A DNA stretch of 64,000 nt from Brachypodium distachyon (GCF_000005505.3 NC_016131.3:53863355-53927354); one strand, 5' to 3'. Positions 1-12,549 are shown, numbered from the stretch's first letter. Made by a program: numbers and translations. Notes: generated by a model not told the origin, from the letters alone.

Positions 1-715
1 TGATCAGATCACCTAGTTCTGCCTTCCCCTTGCCTGCGCTTGTGTGCATTCTCCCTTTCGACTAGTATATATTTTCTTTTTCTTTATAATAATGTTTTAC
101 TGTCGGGGCTTCTCCTACAGTTTCCATTCAAAAATAAGTTACTAGTTGGGTATTGATCTAATATATTGGTTAAACACGAATCAGACATCTGAAATAAGAA
201 AGTTATAATAGCTGGGTATTTCTTATATATCTAAAATTCTAAATAGGAGGCCCCCACTACCTATTTCTCTGAACATGCAAGCATGCCACATCACTAGGCC
301 CACCATGCACATTGTCATGCAAACCATGCCACCTCATCAAATCATGCATATCTTTTTTTTCAAGCCATGCATGTATTCATCTGCATTTTTTTTCCTTTGA
401 AGTTATAACAGGAAAATAAAATGCTTAGATGTTATATAAAATATTATCCAAGAGATGGTACTCATCAATACTATGGTGAGCTCATCAGTGTAAGGAATGG
501 GTTCAGATGAACCCAATAAAAAATGTCAAACTCAATAGAATTTAGACCTAATAGTACATCTGAACCCCATGGTTATAATAGAGTGAACCCAATACTTGAT
601 TTTCCTGGCTCCGCCCCTATTTGTCATGATAGCATAATAACCTTTGATCGTGCATGGGTAAAATCCAAAATAGAAACAGACTGGTTTAAATATTTTCCAT
701 ATAGCATAACTTCAC

Positions 716-3700
716 CTTTAACGGAAGGTTACTGATTGAGTCAAGCCATGTAATTGCCCCTACAAATAAAAGTAAATAATTTATGCTCAAGTCACAACAA
801 CATTTTGTAAAGGAGCATAGGACAGACAGATAGTCAGAGCATGCCTGGAACAGTTGGCCGGATTAGCGCATATGTGTTCACTTCTATGCAAACATCATTG
901 GTTATTGCAAATGCAAGAGTTTTGACTTTGCGCTTCTTCATCATCCGTTTCCTCAGTTGATTAGTCATATCCTCCAGCCTTCAAAGAAGATGTTACTAGA
1001 GTGATGTTAAGAGTAGGTTAAACTGTCTAGTTAAAGGAAAGCACAAGTACATGTCCTTTCCGAAATGATTAAAAGCGTAAGACCCATAGCATAACAATTG
1101 TTATGCATAGCAAGAGATGCTGAGATGTAGCTGGAGGCTCCAGATTGCGGAAGCTCTAGTGTTAGCCAATAAATCTTGTTGATGTACCAAGCAGAATATG
1201 CATTTAAGTCTTACAGCTGGAGATTAGTTCACACAAGACATGCCACCGAGGTTACTTAGGGTGTGTTTGGGAGAGCTCCACTCCACAGATTCACCAGTGA
1301 AGCTGGTGAAGTTGTGCCTAACACCCTCAATTCCATATTTTGGTAGAATGGAGCTGAGATGGTGCCTAGTTCATTTTGGTGAAGCTGGTAAAGGGTTGAT
1401 CCACTTTATTCCTGTGCCTCCCTGTTAGCCTTCTGCCCTTTGAGTTGGTTTCAGATTACCCACCAATGCCACTGACTATACCCCCTTCGACCCAACCAAC
1501 CGGCTTCCTCTCGTCAGAAATCCCCTCGCTCACCCGCTTCTGTTCTCCCATGGCGCAGCCCTAGCTGCTGCTCACGCCGCCGCCTCCTCTCCCCGGCGAG
1601 GTCCTCCCCTACAGAGACTATCCCGGAGTTCTCTTCACCCCGCGCATGCCTCGTCCAGATCCAGTATGAAGGCATGGACAGGAAGGCGCCACCATCTTCT
1701 CAACTCACCGCATAAGGCCTCCACCAGGTCCTAGCGCTTGGCGGTACCCTCCTGAACCATGACACTCTCGTCCTTGTCCTCAAGAACCTCGCCATCACCC
1801 TCATTGCAGACCACCATGTGCAGAGCAAGAGCATTGGTGGATCCCGCTAACCGGCATCTGCCACGACTGTGGCCTCATTGCCGAGCACGACGACCTGGAC
1901 CTCAGAGCCATCTGCCGACCAAGAAGGTAGCCAGTCTCCTCCTGTTGTAATTTTCTTCTTCGTCCTCATAAACATTGCAGCTAATTGTTGTATGGCTTGT
2001 AGCAAAATCATGATTAGTGTATTACTATTACTAGTTACCACATTCTGTGAATGTTGAATTTTCCGGAGCAGAAATTGATGGCTTTTGTATACTTGTAGCA
2101 AAATATCTGTGAATGTTGCATCTTTAGCATAAATCAGATGGATATGCGTTCTTTCAATAATAATTGCTGCAACAAGGATGTCCGACAACGTCATTGTTTT
2201 CTAGGTTGTATATCCTATGTAGCTCTGTGAGTCTGGAAATGAAGGATCGAGAGATCAAGAAAGCTCTGAATATAACCGTAATTTTTTTCTTAAATAGAAT
2301 ATCATTGATCTAAGAAAGCTCTGAATGCAACCATTGATCATGCTATCTCTGGTTTGCAGGATTAGGAATGTAAGCACTAGAGGATTGCTGATACTGTACA
2401 AGAAAATTTGTAAAATTAGAGTTTTTAAGTGCTCGCAAGACTCTGATGAGTTATAGATCATGATTGCAGCTGGTACATCCAGACAGACCCAAAGTTTGTT
2501 AATGCTTGCAAGGAGCAGTATTGAGGGTCCTTTGATAGGAATTTAGCTTAAGTTCCTACAGGCTGGTGTGTGTATTTGTTCATGACTTGTTGTCCTATTG
2601 CTCTGTATGTGCTAGTAGTACTACACTACCAGCGTTGATCTACTTCTATATTTCGGATAGTGCAAAAAATTCTTTGTCGATGGAAGTATTCATGCTATAT
2701 CTTGTATCCTTTTATCAGATTGTTTTTTTTTAGTAGTTAAAACTGTTTCTTGTATTTCTAGCAGAAAAGAAAGAACTATACAGACAGTTATACCTGCCTT
2801 TAAAAAAATTAGTTACATGTATGATGGACCGATCGTACGCTGCTGGAGTTAACGTGTAGCAACAAGCAAGTACGTGCGGAGTAAACAGCAGACTAGAGGG
2901 CACTTTGGTCCTTTCACAGCAAGTTCTTGTAAACCTGAATCTGAAGTTAGCAAATTACCCAAACACTTTCTTATAGCTCCAGAGTGAGAAAGTGGAGTGG
3001 AGTTTACAGGTAGAGTGGAGCTGAGGTGGAGTGGAGCTCGTGTACAAAAAACTTTATGGAAGTATCCTTATGCTAAAACAAAGATAACAAGAGCCATTCA
3101 ACTTTGAATGTTTTCGTCCTCCAGTACTAAAATATGTGGAGGACCCAGTGTAGAATTGCCACAAAATAGTCACTATACGAATTTCATGGAAGATAATAAC
3201 TAGTCTGCATAATCACAAAACACAAAAAATTGTGTAATGATCAGCAGATCTGATTCTGTCAGACTGACTCGGATTATCTCCATTAACCACAGTTTGCAAG
3301 CTCAGACTCAAGTATCAATATCTGTTTTCTACCTTTTTTTGTACAAAGAATGAGACGCTATGGAGTATTCACATTCGAATCAACAAAAAGAAAGAAATAA
3401 TCAACAAGTAATATTGATGCTTTAAGAAGTAAGGAACAATACTTGTCACCAGCAGATGGCACATACTGCACTATATCATCTCCCTCCAGACCAATCAAAT
3501 CCTGGGAGATGGAAGTTGCTTAGCAGTTGGCAGTGATAAGGGGGGAAGCTGCGAAGACTTACTGCATAAAACAGGGACATGTTGAAGTCCTCGTCGGGCC
3601 TACTCAATGGAAGAAGTTCGATGGACAGGCCAAGATCTTGTGCATCCTGAAGGCAGACAAGTAATCATACAGCAAAAAAAAAGGAACATACAGCATTGCT

Positions 3701-6135
3701 TTGCTTGCATATGTGGGCTGTTCGGTGTGAATATAGAATAGATGTGTCATACACATACTTTTGCACGTTGAATTGTTGTCCTAATCATATCAGTCTTTGC
3801 TGCTCCAGTAATACCACCAAAAGGATCATCCTCATTGGTGAATATGAGAATTCTCTTAACAACGGTCTTCACAGATCTGGAGAATTTCAAATCAAGAAGG
3901 TGGAATCACTGAACTTGAACCAAAAAGGTGTTAATCATTGCATTAAATGATAGTTAAAGCACTTAAGTGTGCTACGCTCATTACATGTAAGTATATGCAT
4001 CAACATTCAGCAAAATGTAGCTAGTGCAAACTATATCATTATGCATAATATACACAATTTCAGCTTCACTGTGATATTGTATCCCTCCAGAAAGGTACAG
4101 GTAATACTTGTCAGGTGCACAGGCTAAACCACTAAGAAACAGGTTAATATGCTGCTGGAATTTGTTAATCAATATAAACTACGATGTAGAGTGGTGTTAC
4201 CCCTTGCGTAGAAGTGCCTGTGCAACCCAAAGAGCATTATACAAGGTATTCTCTCGAGATCCAGAGGTTATTCCATATCGACTTCCAATATTATTCATAA
4301 AAGAATCTAGCATAAGTAAAAAAAGATTTAGAACCATATATAAAAACGAGAATTGCTTAGATTTCCCTACACAAGTATCACACTTTAATCTTATCCATCT
4401 GGCCTTTTTGTTCACACCAAAAAAATGGAAATAAACATCATGATTAGGATGTCGATGTATGTACTAATGACATTTCGCAATCAACATCAACAATCTAGGA
4501 ACATGATAATTGGCGTTGAAGTTTCGAATGACTAAGAGAACACAAGAGATTAAATGAATTTGAGATAAAGAATCAAATGAGATAATACAAATCTCAACTT
4601 TCAGTATTGTAGCGTGATTTATATGCATGTGTATTGTGTAATCTGATATAAGTTTAGCATGCAACTGTACAGTTTCGAAGTTTGAGTAGGATCTGGATCT
4701 CTATACATCCCATATATAGAAGCAGCCTAGCATTCATATCCCTCCATCTCTGACCAGATGTGCAAAAAAACAATTCATGGAGTATGATTACCTTCAATAC
4801 ACGAAAATTCTTTAATCAGCCTTGCATCGGGCCTATCAAGTGGTTCTCTTTCTGTGACATTGTAAACATAAACACCAGCCAGATCCTGTAGGTTTTTCTT
4901 TTCTTTCTGCAAGAGTTATGTGAAAGCTATATCAAAAGAGGGTATCATGTAATATTAGTGTATCAGTTTCACTTCATAAGGAAAAGCATGAAGAATCTAA
5001 TCCAACAACGCCGCCTGTTAGTTGAAAAATAGTAAACTACATGGTGCAAAACAAAACAGTTCGTCTCAGTTTTTCACACAGCTAGCTGCTATAACAGACA
5101 CAACAACAAACTAGAGCAATATGTTACTCTTTCAACACCAGGCAGTGCTGATCTTTCCCTTTTGAGGATAAACAAAGTCAACTTGGGAGACATAACTTAA
5201 GTCCTCAAGTTCACTGTTAATTCCCCAGCTTAGTAATTGTACATATATGAAGTAAAACTAGGAAGAGAAGTCGTTGCAGAGAGAAGCATATTGAAGTTTA
5301 AAGTCTAGAATAATAGGTCGAAACTCAAATACCTCACCGTTGCCTGGTCTGAACAAATACTTGTGGAAAAATCATAGGATTCAGACAGCAAAAAAATTAG
5401 CTAACTAATCAAATCACTGGTAACAGAGTCGTCAAAGCATCAAGTCATAGATTAAAAGTTTTGAGGAGCAACTTACAGTGTTAAAGAAACATATTGAAAC
5501 TTCATCGTGGGATCTCCCGATAATCTGAGTCTTCAGAGACTGCGTGATGCAGTTCACTATGGTATGGAAATGTGTTTCCTGCTTCTCATCTGACTGCAAG
5601 AAACGGCAAGGACACCATGCTTTGTTACCTAGTAAAGAAAATTGACCACAATCCTCCACAAAGTTTACAAACTGAACATCAGGGACTCAAGTAAGCCCAT
5701 ACTATTGGCATCACCTCCCCCAAAACATCAGGATCAAATGCTCTGTTACCTATGACTGTAAGGAAGGCATACTGCCACTCGAAGCTAAAGTGACAACCCG
5801 TGAGAGAAACTTGTGATCATACAGAAAGAAGAAAGAATACACATGCTCGTGTTGTCGAGCTAGGCGCGTATAATAAGGCTTCACCTGGGCGGTGGTGGCA
5901 GGCGTGAACATCTTGGGCGACGCGTCGATGAGGTAGACGACCATCTCCTTGTTTGCCTCTCTCTCCTGCACAACAGATGTTAGCGTCACCACATCGCCGA
6001 CACACGCAGGAATCGAACCCAAAATGGGAAGGGGGAAACGGGGGGCAGAGAGCAAGAGCAGGGAAATCGGACATGGAGGTTGTCGTCATCCTCGTCGCTG
6101 TCGTCGCGGAAGATGCCCTCGGGGTCCAGGTCCAT
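716..6135 (-). CDS. KU70: KU70, ATP-dependent DNA helicase 2 subunit (partial; 3' end outside window)
   Basis: KU70 pairs with KU80 to form the ring that binds DNA ends in non-homologous end joining and at telomeres, in the nucleus. Exons on the minus strand, in order: 6073-6135, 5885-5965, 5477-5593, 4792-4906, 4201-4306, 3759-3876, 3563-3646, 3467-3501 (or to 3450), 845-978, 716-759. They read in one frame for 299 codons. The acidic start MDLDPEGIFRDDSDEDDD is followed by the vWA-like domain (EMVVYLIDASPKMF, HFHTIVNCITQSLKTQIIGR, IGSRYGITSGSRENTLYNAL, KRILIFTNEDDPFG) and the start of the beta-barrel (RMMKKRKVKTLAFAIT, TWLDSISNLPLK). The ATG at 6135 opens the acidic N-terminus. The exon at 845 ends at a GC donor. 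Exon 8 to exon 9 keeps frame only with the GTATGT donor at 3466-3461. No later exon is visible at 1-715, so the C-terminal half lies to the left. Confidence 0.93.
1258..3050. mobile_element. Non-autonomous DNA transposon inside the long KU70 intron
   Basis: The 2.5 kb intron between KU70 exons 8 and 9 holds a block whose ends share an inverted GAGCTCCACTCCAC core. It occurs near 1274 on the plus strand, and its complement GTGGAGTGGAGCTC lies near 3030. The left end begins GGGTGTGTTTGGGAGAGCTC, a common terminal style of grass hAT or Harbinger-like elements. A second inverted TGTTTGGGTA-like motif near 2955 suggests internal rearrangement. There is no transposase and no clean target duplication. 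Class and exact ends are inference. Confidence 0.45.
2259..2332 (-). mobile_element. Very short LINE 3'-tail insertion with 20 bp target duplication
   Basis: The direct repeat AAGAAAGCTCTGAATRYAACC occurs at about 2259 and again at about 2313, with two differences. It brackets about 34 bp that on the minus strand ends in a TTTAAGAAAAAAAT tail. This is the signature of target-primed retrotransposition by a LINE truncated almost to its poly(A) tail. It sits inside the larger transposon in the KU70 intron. Confidence 0.5.
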
Positions 6136-7152
6136 GGCGCGTCGGGGAAGTCAACGAACGGCGGTCGGGGAAGTTTCCAGTAGCTTCCAGAATCGTCCTA
6201 GGGTTTTAGGGCGCCTGGGAAAACCTTCCGGTGGTTTCTTGGGGAGAAGAGAGGGGCCGGAGAGGAGAGCATAGCTAAGTGGGCCTGGGCCTTTTGGGCC
6301 CACGCGTGTTTCCAAATATGGCGCCACAACGTTTTCACCAAATTTGAACGGACGGCCGGCCGTCTACTATCTCTGTGGGCGGCGTCCTCGTTGCAGAAGG
6401 AAAAGCGTCGGCGGCATGATTCCGCTGCAGTTCGATGTTTCGTGAGCGAGTTCATCTTTATCTTGTCCATGGATCGGCAAAAATTGAGCTCTAATGTTGG
6501 ACCTGCCGTCACGAAAACTCCGAGATATTTGAAGACCCCCGTGTTCCGTGGCTGGCCGACAATTTGCCAGGTTCATCTTCCATCTGGATGTATGGATAGA
6601 ACCCATCCATCATTGTGAGGTCCAATTTCCATTGCAAATTTTTCCCGCTTGCCCTTCGTCCAAACTCCAAATTCCAACCGGGCAAGCCATTCCAAATCCC
6701 AGAACCCAACGGCGGGCGGTGGCAGATTGCAGTGCACACCAGGCTGTTCCAGAAATTTCGTCCAGGACCTACTCACGGGCTAGCCTCCCTCGACACAATC
6801 TGATAATCTACTGTTCATCACATTAAACAAGCAAACAATTTCGTATTAACAGCTTGACAAGTACACCTTGGAACGAGATTAGCGACAAGCATTGGAGGAT
6901 CATGGATTGAAGGAGATCAACAAAAAGATTATGAATCTAGAAGGAACCATCTAGTATTATAACTTTAAGACAAATCGTCCTCAACATACAGGAGGTATAG
7001 GATAGGATATAGGATTGAGATCGATCCAGCTAGCTAGAGAACGGGATCGAATTTACAGGAAGACGCTGCTAAAAACTGAGGAGGATTCATGGGATTCTAC
7101 TAATGGTGGTTTCTGGCCACCATGATTTCGCTACCAAGATGAGCAAACGCTT
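6136..7152. other. KU70 promoter and 5' flank, then histone H1 3' UTR and spacer
   Basis: No gene is supported here. The part next to 6136 is the KU70 upstream region: GC-rich, with AGCCCA/GGGCC-type motifs near 6280-6300. The part next to 7152 is the histone H1 3' untranslated region. Short ORFs on both strands at 6200-6830 are mutually overlapping and show no recognisable domain. Confidence 0.6.
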
Positions 7153-8020
7153 CTACTTCTTGGCCTTCCTTGCCGCCGCCTTGCGCACAGGAGCAGCCGC
7201 CGCCTTCTTGGGAGTGGCGGCCTTCTTCACAGGGGTAGCCGCTTTCTTCTTGGCCGCCGGCGCCTTCTTCCCGGGCGCGTCCTTGGCGGAGGTCCTGGCC
7301 GCCTTGGCCTGGCGGCCCCTTTTCGGGGTAGCGGCGGCGGCGGGGGCCTTGGTCTTGGGAGCAGCGGTCTTGGCCTTGGGCTTCGGGGACGCCTTGGGCT
7401 TGGCGACCTTGGTGGCCGCCTTGGTCTTCGCCGCCGGCTTGGTGACCTTGGGCTTTTTGGCGGCGGGCTTGGCGGCTGCCTTGGGCTTGGCAGCTGGCTT
7501 GGGCTTGGCGGCGGGGGCCTTGGCAGGGGCGGCAGCGGCGGCCTTGGCAGGCAGCTTGAAGGAGTTCTTCACCTTGGTCAGCTTCCCAGTGGCGGCGAGC
7601 TTCTTGAGCTGCACGGCGAGTAGCTTCCTGAAGTTGCCCGGCAGCTGCTCGCCGTGCTTGGACTCGATGTGCTTCCCGATGGCCACCGAGCTCGACCCAG
7701 TCCTCTCCTTGAGCGCCACGATCGCCGCAGTGATCATCTGCGGAGTCACAGCAAACACGAAACATCTCAGATCCAGCCCAAAACGCAAAAGCATAAATCG
7801 AATCAACCACAAGAGAACGAACAATCACGATCGATCGATTGAAATTCTTCTTCTTTACCTCGGCGTAGGAAGGATGAGCGGAGGGCTTCTTAGCCGCGGC
7901 GGGCTTCTTGGCCTTGGCAGCCTTGGCCGGCTTGGCGGCCTTCTTCTCCGCGACCTCGGCGGGCGCCGGTGACTCGACCTCGGTAGCGGGGACCTCAGGG
8001 GCAGCCACCTCCGTCGCCAT
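7153..8020 (-). CDS. Linker histone H1
   Basis: H1 binds the nucleosome dyad and linker DNA and compacts chromatin. Exons are 7859-8020 and 7737-7153 on the minus strand, joined by a 121 bp intron (GTAAAG...GCAG), giving 248 aa. The N-terminal tail is rich in A, P, E and K. The winged-helix globular domain (about residues 48-118) is split by the intron: HPSYAE lies before it, and MITAAIVALKERTGSS, IGKHIESKHGEQLPGNF and LAATGKLTKVKNSFKLP after it. The C-terminal tail is a lysine/alanine/proline repeat region with KPKAAAKPAAKKPK-like runs, typical of plant H1. The ATG at 8020 is the first in frame and lies about 100 bp below a TATA box. A long open frame on the opposite strand is a by-product of the biased AK/KP codons. 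Confidence 0.96.
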
Positions 8021-8119
8021 TTCTCTCTCAGGGATACGAGCTCCGGCGGTTTTGCTTTAGCTTTTAGCTTGTGCGGCGGTGAAGGGTGTTTGATGGCCGG
8101 AGTGGAGGACGACGCCCGG

Positions 8120-8219
8120 TTTAAATAGCGGGGGGGCGAGGTGGGCTGCGGCGCGCTCTGATTGGCTCCGCCGACCCTCACGCGGATCGCCACCCGGATA
8201 CGCCTTGCTTTTGACGTCA
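8120..8219 (-). promoter_or_regulatory. Histone H1 promoter: TATA, CCAAT, octamer and hexamer elements
   Basis: Reading away from the H1 ATG there is a TATA-type TATTTAAA (complement of 8120-8127), a CCAAT box (complement of 8161-8165), the plant histone octamer CGCGGATC at 8181-8188, and GACGTCA at 8213-8219 containing the histone hexamer ACGTCA. The octamer and hexamer are the known cis elements for S-phase expression of plant histone genes. Their order and spacing next to an H1 gene support replication-coupled regulation. Confidence 0.8.
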
Positions 8220-8220
8220 G

Positions 8221-9720
8221 CCGTAGGATGGGGCGACATCCAACGGGCGAGGCCGCTCCTCGCGTCGTGGCTCGGATCCTGCGTCCCAGGGGTCGGCGCC
8301 CGCGGCCTCGATCCTGTTCCTGCCTGTGCTTCTGCTCCGACTTTGCAAGCTCGTAACTCTCGCCTCCGTGCATCGTTTTCGTCCATATTTTCTCCGTTGT
8401 GTAGGCACGTAAAGTAGCTTTCGAATGTGGGTGGTCTCGTGGCGTTTGGTTTAGAATGCCGGGAGAAAATGTCCATGGACTGATGACGGGTCAGGTTGGG
8501 GGAACCGGTGTGTGGGTGTGCTTCTCTCCCGACTTCGGCACGCGATATCTCTCGGCACGATCTACCGTTTTGCATGAATTTTGATGCATTTTGTAGATCA
8601 AGAAATTACCTTTGCAACGGGAGTGGTCTCGCTCGATTTGGTGTAGGATCCCGAGAGAAATCGCCGGCGGAGTGACGGCAGGTCGGAACGGTTGTTTTGT
8701 GAAGGATGTTTCCTTTTCTGTTGCTCCGCGTCGCTTCTGGCGCAGCAGCTAAACTCCGGCCACCGTCGGGCCTTGCTTGCGATGCGGCACCGACTCCGGC
8801 GAGCTCCCAGGCCTAATTTGGTCGTGACAATGTTGTTAGCACACAAATGGATAAGAACCATACAACACGTTGCCGTACGGCTGTGTGTGTGATGGATTGG
8901 CTGGTGTGCAAGCCTGAGGTTACCTTTTCGTGCCTAACAGTATATGATAGGTAACATGATGAGTGGACATCATAACGTGAAATAAACACATTTCTACACC
9001 ACATAACAACAGATTAAAAGATTGGTCTAGCACTCGTGATCACGTATAGGAGTAGCTACAGATATCCCTCAAAGCATTCAAACAACGCAGGTTTAATTAG
9101 AGGCCAGAAAACTAGATCTCGCAACAGGTGATAAATCACGGTTTGCGTAAGAACGAAATTGCTCTATCACACGGCTATTTGCTTCATCCAAAAATAGTCG
9201 AGATCTTACCATTTTGGTTAAATTCACATATAATCCCTCCCGTCCACCTAGCTAGACGATGCCATCTGCGACCAAGGGTTGATTTCAACAGCAAAGCCAC
9301 TGTGTTCAACCCCTCCTCTAGCACGTTGTAATCCCTCCTGCCGCTAGCCGCCCATCTTCCTCCTCGTAGTTTACGGGTTGCCAAGATAGAGATTGGGGCC
9401 TGCAACACATAGGTAGACATGAGCAACGTGATATCGGTCGGCGCAACATGAGCACTTGTGGCCGAAAGGGGACAAAGATGACGCCTGCAGCGACGGCTGA
9501 CGAGAAGGGGGCATAAGGTGCACGGCGACGGTCGGCGAGTACGAGAGAGGTGTAGGTCCCCCGGCATCGACGGCGGACAAGCAGGAGGCGTAAGGTGGGG
9601 GGCGACGGTCGGACAAGTAGGAGAGAAGTGTGAGGCGGGCGGCGGCGTGATGCGCGGTTTGAGTGTTGTGGCTATTAGGGCACGGCGTGTAGGTCAAGGG
9701 GAAAGGGGATTATATATAAG
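8221..9720. other. Gene-less flank upstream of histone H1
   Basis: There is no gene I can support. The first 600 bp are GC-rich upstream sequence of H1. From about 8800 the composition becomes AT-rich, with a GC-rich patch at 9250-9660 that has short overlapping ORFs on both strands and no recognisable domain. It is possibly degenerate transposon sequence. Confidence 0.5.
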
Positions 9721-9723
9721 TTT

Positions 9724-10275
9724 CAAGGAGATATCCACACCGTCTATTGTTGATCCGATGGTCTTAAGTTTTGGTTGATTTTCTTTACACAAAAAATCGG
9801 GTAATGGATGAGAAATCCATGTATGGAACGTTATAATTTGCTTTTGGCTATTTTGCATATGCACATTGTTGACAACTTGGCGTTGCAGCCGTGTGATGAG
9901 CACGTGTCGCGTAAAATGCAATCATTCTACTTAACAAAAGATGTCTCAACTTTGACCAAATTTGAATGCATCTATACACCAAGTCATGCTAGATACATCC
10001 AAATTTTGACAAACTTGAGACATCTTTTATTAGACGGAGGAATATCATACGATTATTTGATTCATCTAAAATAGTCAACCTCTCACCACTGTGTTTAAGT
10101 TATGTTCCCGTGTTGCAAAGAAATATCCACACCCTCTAGTGTTGATCCAAGGGTCTAAAGATTTGGTTGATTTTCTTTCAGAAACTAGTCAATCAATGTA
10201 TCAGAATTCCATGTATGTATGGAACGTTCCTATGTGCTCTCGATTATTTGCATATTCACATTTCGTTCACGATGT
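9724..10275. repeat. Direct duplication of about 150 bp flanking a Stowaway-like MITE
   Basis: Two diverged direct copies lie at about 9724-9870 and 10118-10275. They share ATATCCACACC, a TTGGTTGATTTTCTTT segment, CATGTATGGAACGTT and TTTGCATAT/ATGCACATT. Between them (about 9936-10042) lies a MITE related to the one at 27308-27431. The second copy is interrupted at its far end by the MULE starting at 10293. Confidence 0.6.
9936..10042. mobile_element. Stowaway-like MITE (decayed ends)
   Basis: AAAGATGTCTCAACTTTGAC at one end is mirrored by the complement of AACTTGAGACATCTTTTATT at the other, ending in GACGGAGG. The interior matches the complete element at 27308-27431 nearly base for base. 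The left terminus has lost the CTCCCTCCGT motif. Confidence 0.75.
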
Positions 10276-10535
10276 CGACGGAGTTTTAAGATGAGAAAAG
10301 TCCATTTTAGACTCTGAACTTGTTAAGATCTTCTGAATCAAACCCTAACTTTCTAATCACAGGTTTTCAGACCCTGATCTAGCTAATCCAGGTCAATTAA
10401 ACCCTTGACCCGAGAAAACCCGTTTGGTACGGTCGGGATTGATCTGCGGTCTGCCCATGGTTTATCTCCTCGTGGCGCTCATTGCAGTCTTTTTCTTCAT
10501 CGATCTACATCTGCCAGTGCGGCCGCGGGGGCGCC

Positions 10536-12252
10536 CGTTGGAAATATGCCCTAGAGGCAATAATAAATTTGTTATTATCATATTTCCTTGTTCTTGATAA
10601 ATATTTATTATCCATGCTATAATAGTATTGACAGGAAACTAAATAGATGTGTGGATAAATAAACAAATACCGTGTCCCTAATACATCTCTACTAGATTAG
10701 CTCGTTGATTAAAAGATGGTTAAGGTTTCCTAACCATAGACATGTGTTGTCATTTATTAACGAGGTCATATCATTAGAAGAATGATGTGATGGACAGATC
10801 CAACCTAAGCATAGCTTTTGATCGTGCCTCTTAAGTTTAAATTGTTAATTCTTTCATTATGTCAAGTATCATTTCCTTAGACCATGAGATCATCATGCCA
10901 CTCTCTAGTACCGAAAGAATACTTTGTGGACATCAACCGTCATCTCGTAACTGGGTGATCATAAAGGTGTTCTTCAGGTATCTCGGACGGTACTTGTTGG
11001 GTTGTATGGATCAAGACTGGGATTTGTCATTCCATGTGACGGAGAGATATCTCTGGGCCCTCTCGGTAATATAACATCCTAATGAGCTTGCAAGCATGTG
11101 ACTAATGTGTTTAATCACGGGGATATTATATTGCGGCACGAGTAAAGAGAACTTGCCAGTAACGAGATTGAACTAGGTATGGTGATACCGACGATCAAAT
11201 CTCGGGTAAGTAATATATCGTGAGACAAAGGGAATTGGATACCGGATTAAATTGAATCCTCGACACCGTGGTTCAACCGATGAGATCTTCGTGCAATATG
11301 TGGGAACCATTATGGACATCCAGGTCCTGCTATTGGTTATTGATCGGAGAGGTGTCTCGGTCATGTCCACATGTTTTCGAACCCGTAGGGTCACACATTT
11401 AACGCTTTATGTCGCTAGGGTTCGATGAGATAAATAGATGGTGATATCGTATATTGATTCGGAGTCTCGGATGGGATCCAGGACATCACGAGGAGCTTCG
11501 GAATGGTCCAGAGATAAAGATTTATATATGGAAAAGCTGTTTCAGGGTTTCGGAAAAGTTCGGGATATTTTCCAGTATTGACCGGAAATATTCTAGAAGG
11601 TTCCGCAAGTTTTCAGAAGATTCTGAAATATTCCGGAATCCTCTACATGAATTAATTGGAGCAATCTAATTAATTATCCCGTAATGGGCCTGGAGAGGAA
11701 ACGTGGGGGACTCCACCACGTGGTGTGCGTGGGGAGGCCGGGCAGAAGGAGGAATCCTTCCGGGACTCCCCTAGCCGGCCCTAGCCTTTTCTTGGAGGAG
11801 GGGCAAACCCTGACCACCATCCCTATATAAATAGAGGGGAGGAGCAGGGGGAGAGAACACACGAAGCCCTCAGCTGGATCTCTCTCCCCTGAGCCCCTCT
11901 CCTCCTCCTCTCTAGCGCACAGCGAAGTCCTGCCCGCTGAGTTCTCCACGATAGCGACCACCACGCCGTCGTGCTGCTGGAATTTCATCGACCTCTTCTC
12001 CTCGCTTGCTGGATCAAGAAGGAGGAGACGATGTGAAGCTGAATGTGTGGATACCAAGGAGGTGCCGTCGTTTTTGCACTGAGATTGATCTCATCGAAAA
12101 GTTTCACTACGCCAACAACGATCCGTGATCGTAACGCTTTGTGGTATACAAGGGTACGATGCTCATCATCCCTCTCGTTACTTGCATCTACTAGATATGA
12201 TTTTGGATTTCTTGCACGTCTTGTAGAATTTATTTATTTTCATGCAACGAAC
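10536..12252 (+). mobile_element. Angela/WIS/BARE-1-like Copia LTR (solo or truncated) inside the MULE
   Basis: Starting at about 10536 the sequence reads GTTGGAAATATGCCCTAGAG, the hallmark start of the Angela/WIS/BARE-1 LTR. The family's internal landmarks follow in order: ATGTCAAGTATCATTTCCTT, GAGATATCTCTGGGCCC, ACGAGATTGAAC, GATCAAATCTCGGG, a TATATAAATAGAG TATA region near 11823, and CACCACGCCGTCGTGCTGCT. The expected terminal TG and CA dinucleotides are altered or missing, and no primer-binding site or polyprotein follows. It is therefore a solo or truncated LTR. Family assignment is from memory of the consensus. Confidence 0.85.
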
Positions 12253-12549
12253 CCCTGGCCCCGCCATCCCTGCCATGACGCTCCTCGCGCTGCCCCGCCA
12301 TCCATGCAGGCGATGCCATGGCCGTGCTCGAGTCCGCCGTCTGCCTCAGCGAGTTCGTTTTTCATTTCGTCATTCAATTCACCTGCAGCTTCTCGCCAAT
12401 TGCATCGTCCTTCGATTCTTGTAGCTAATGCACATCCATCAGCCTGGATCTGAGAGATTACTCCACTAGAGTGAGAAAGCCAGCACTACTAAAAAAATAG
12501 AAAGCCAGAACGTGGTTGAAGAGAGCCCGGCTTGCATCCGTTCTGAGCC

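Noticed and set aside
7103..7972. 289-codon open frame on the plus strand over the histone gene
   Set aside because: It is antisense to the H1 coding exons and arises from their AK/KP-rich codons; it crosses the H1 intron without matching any family.
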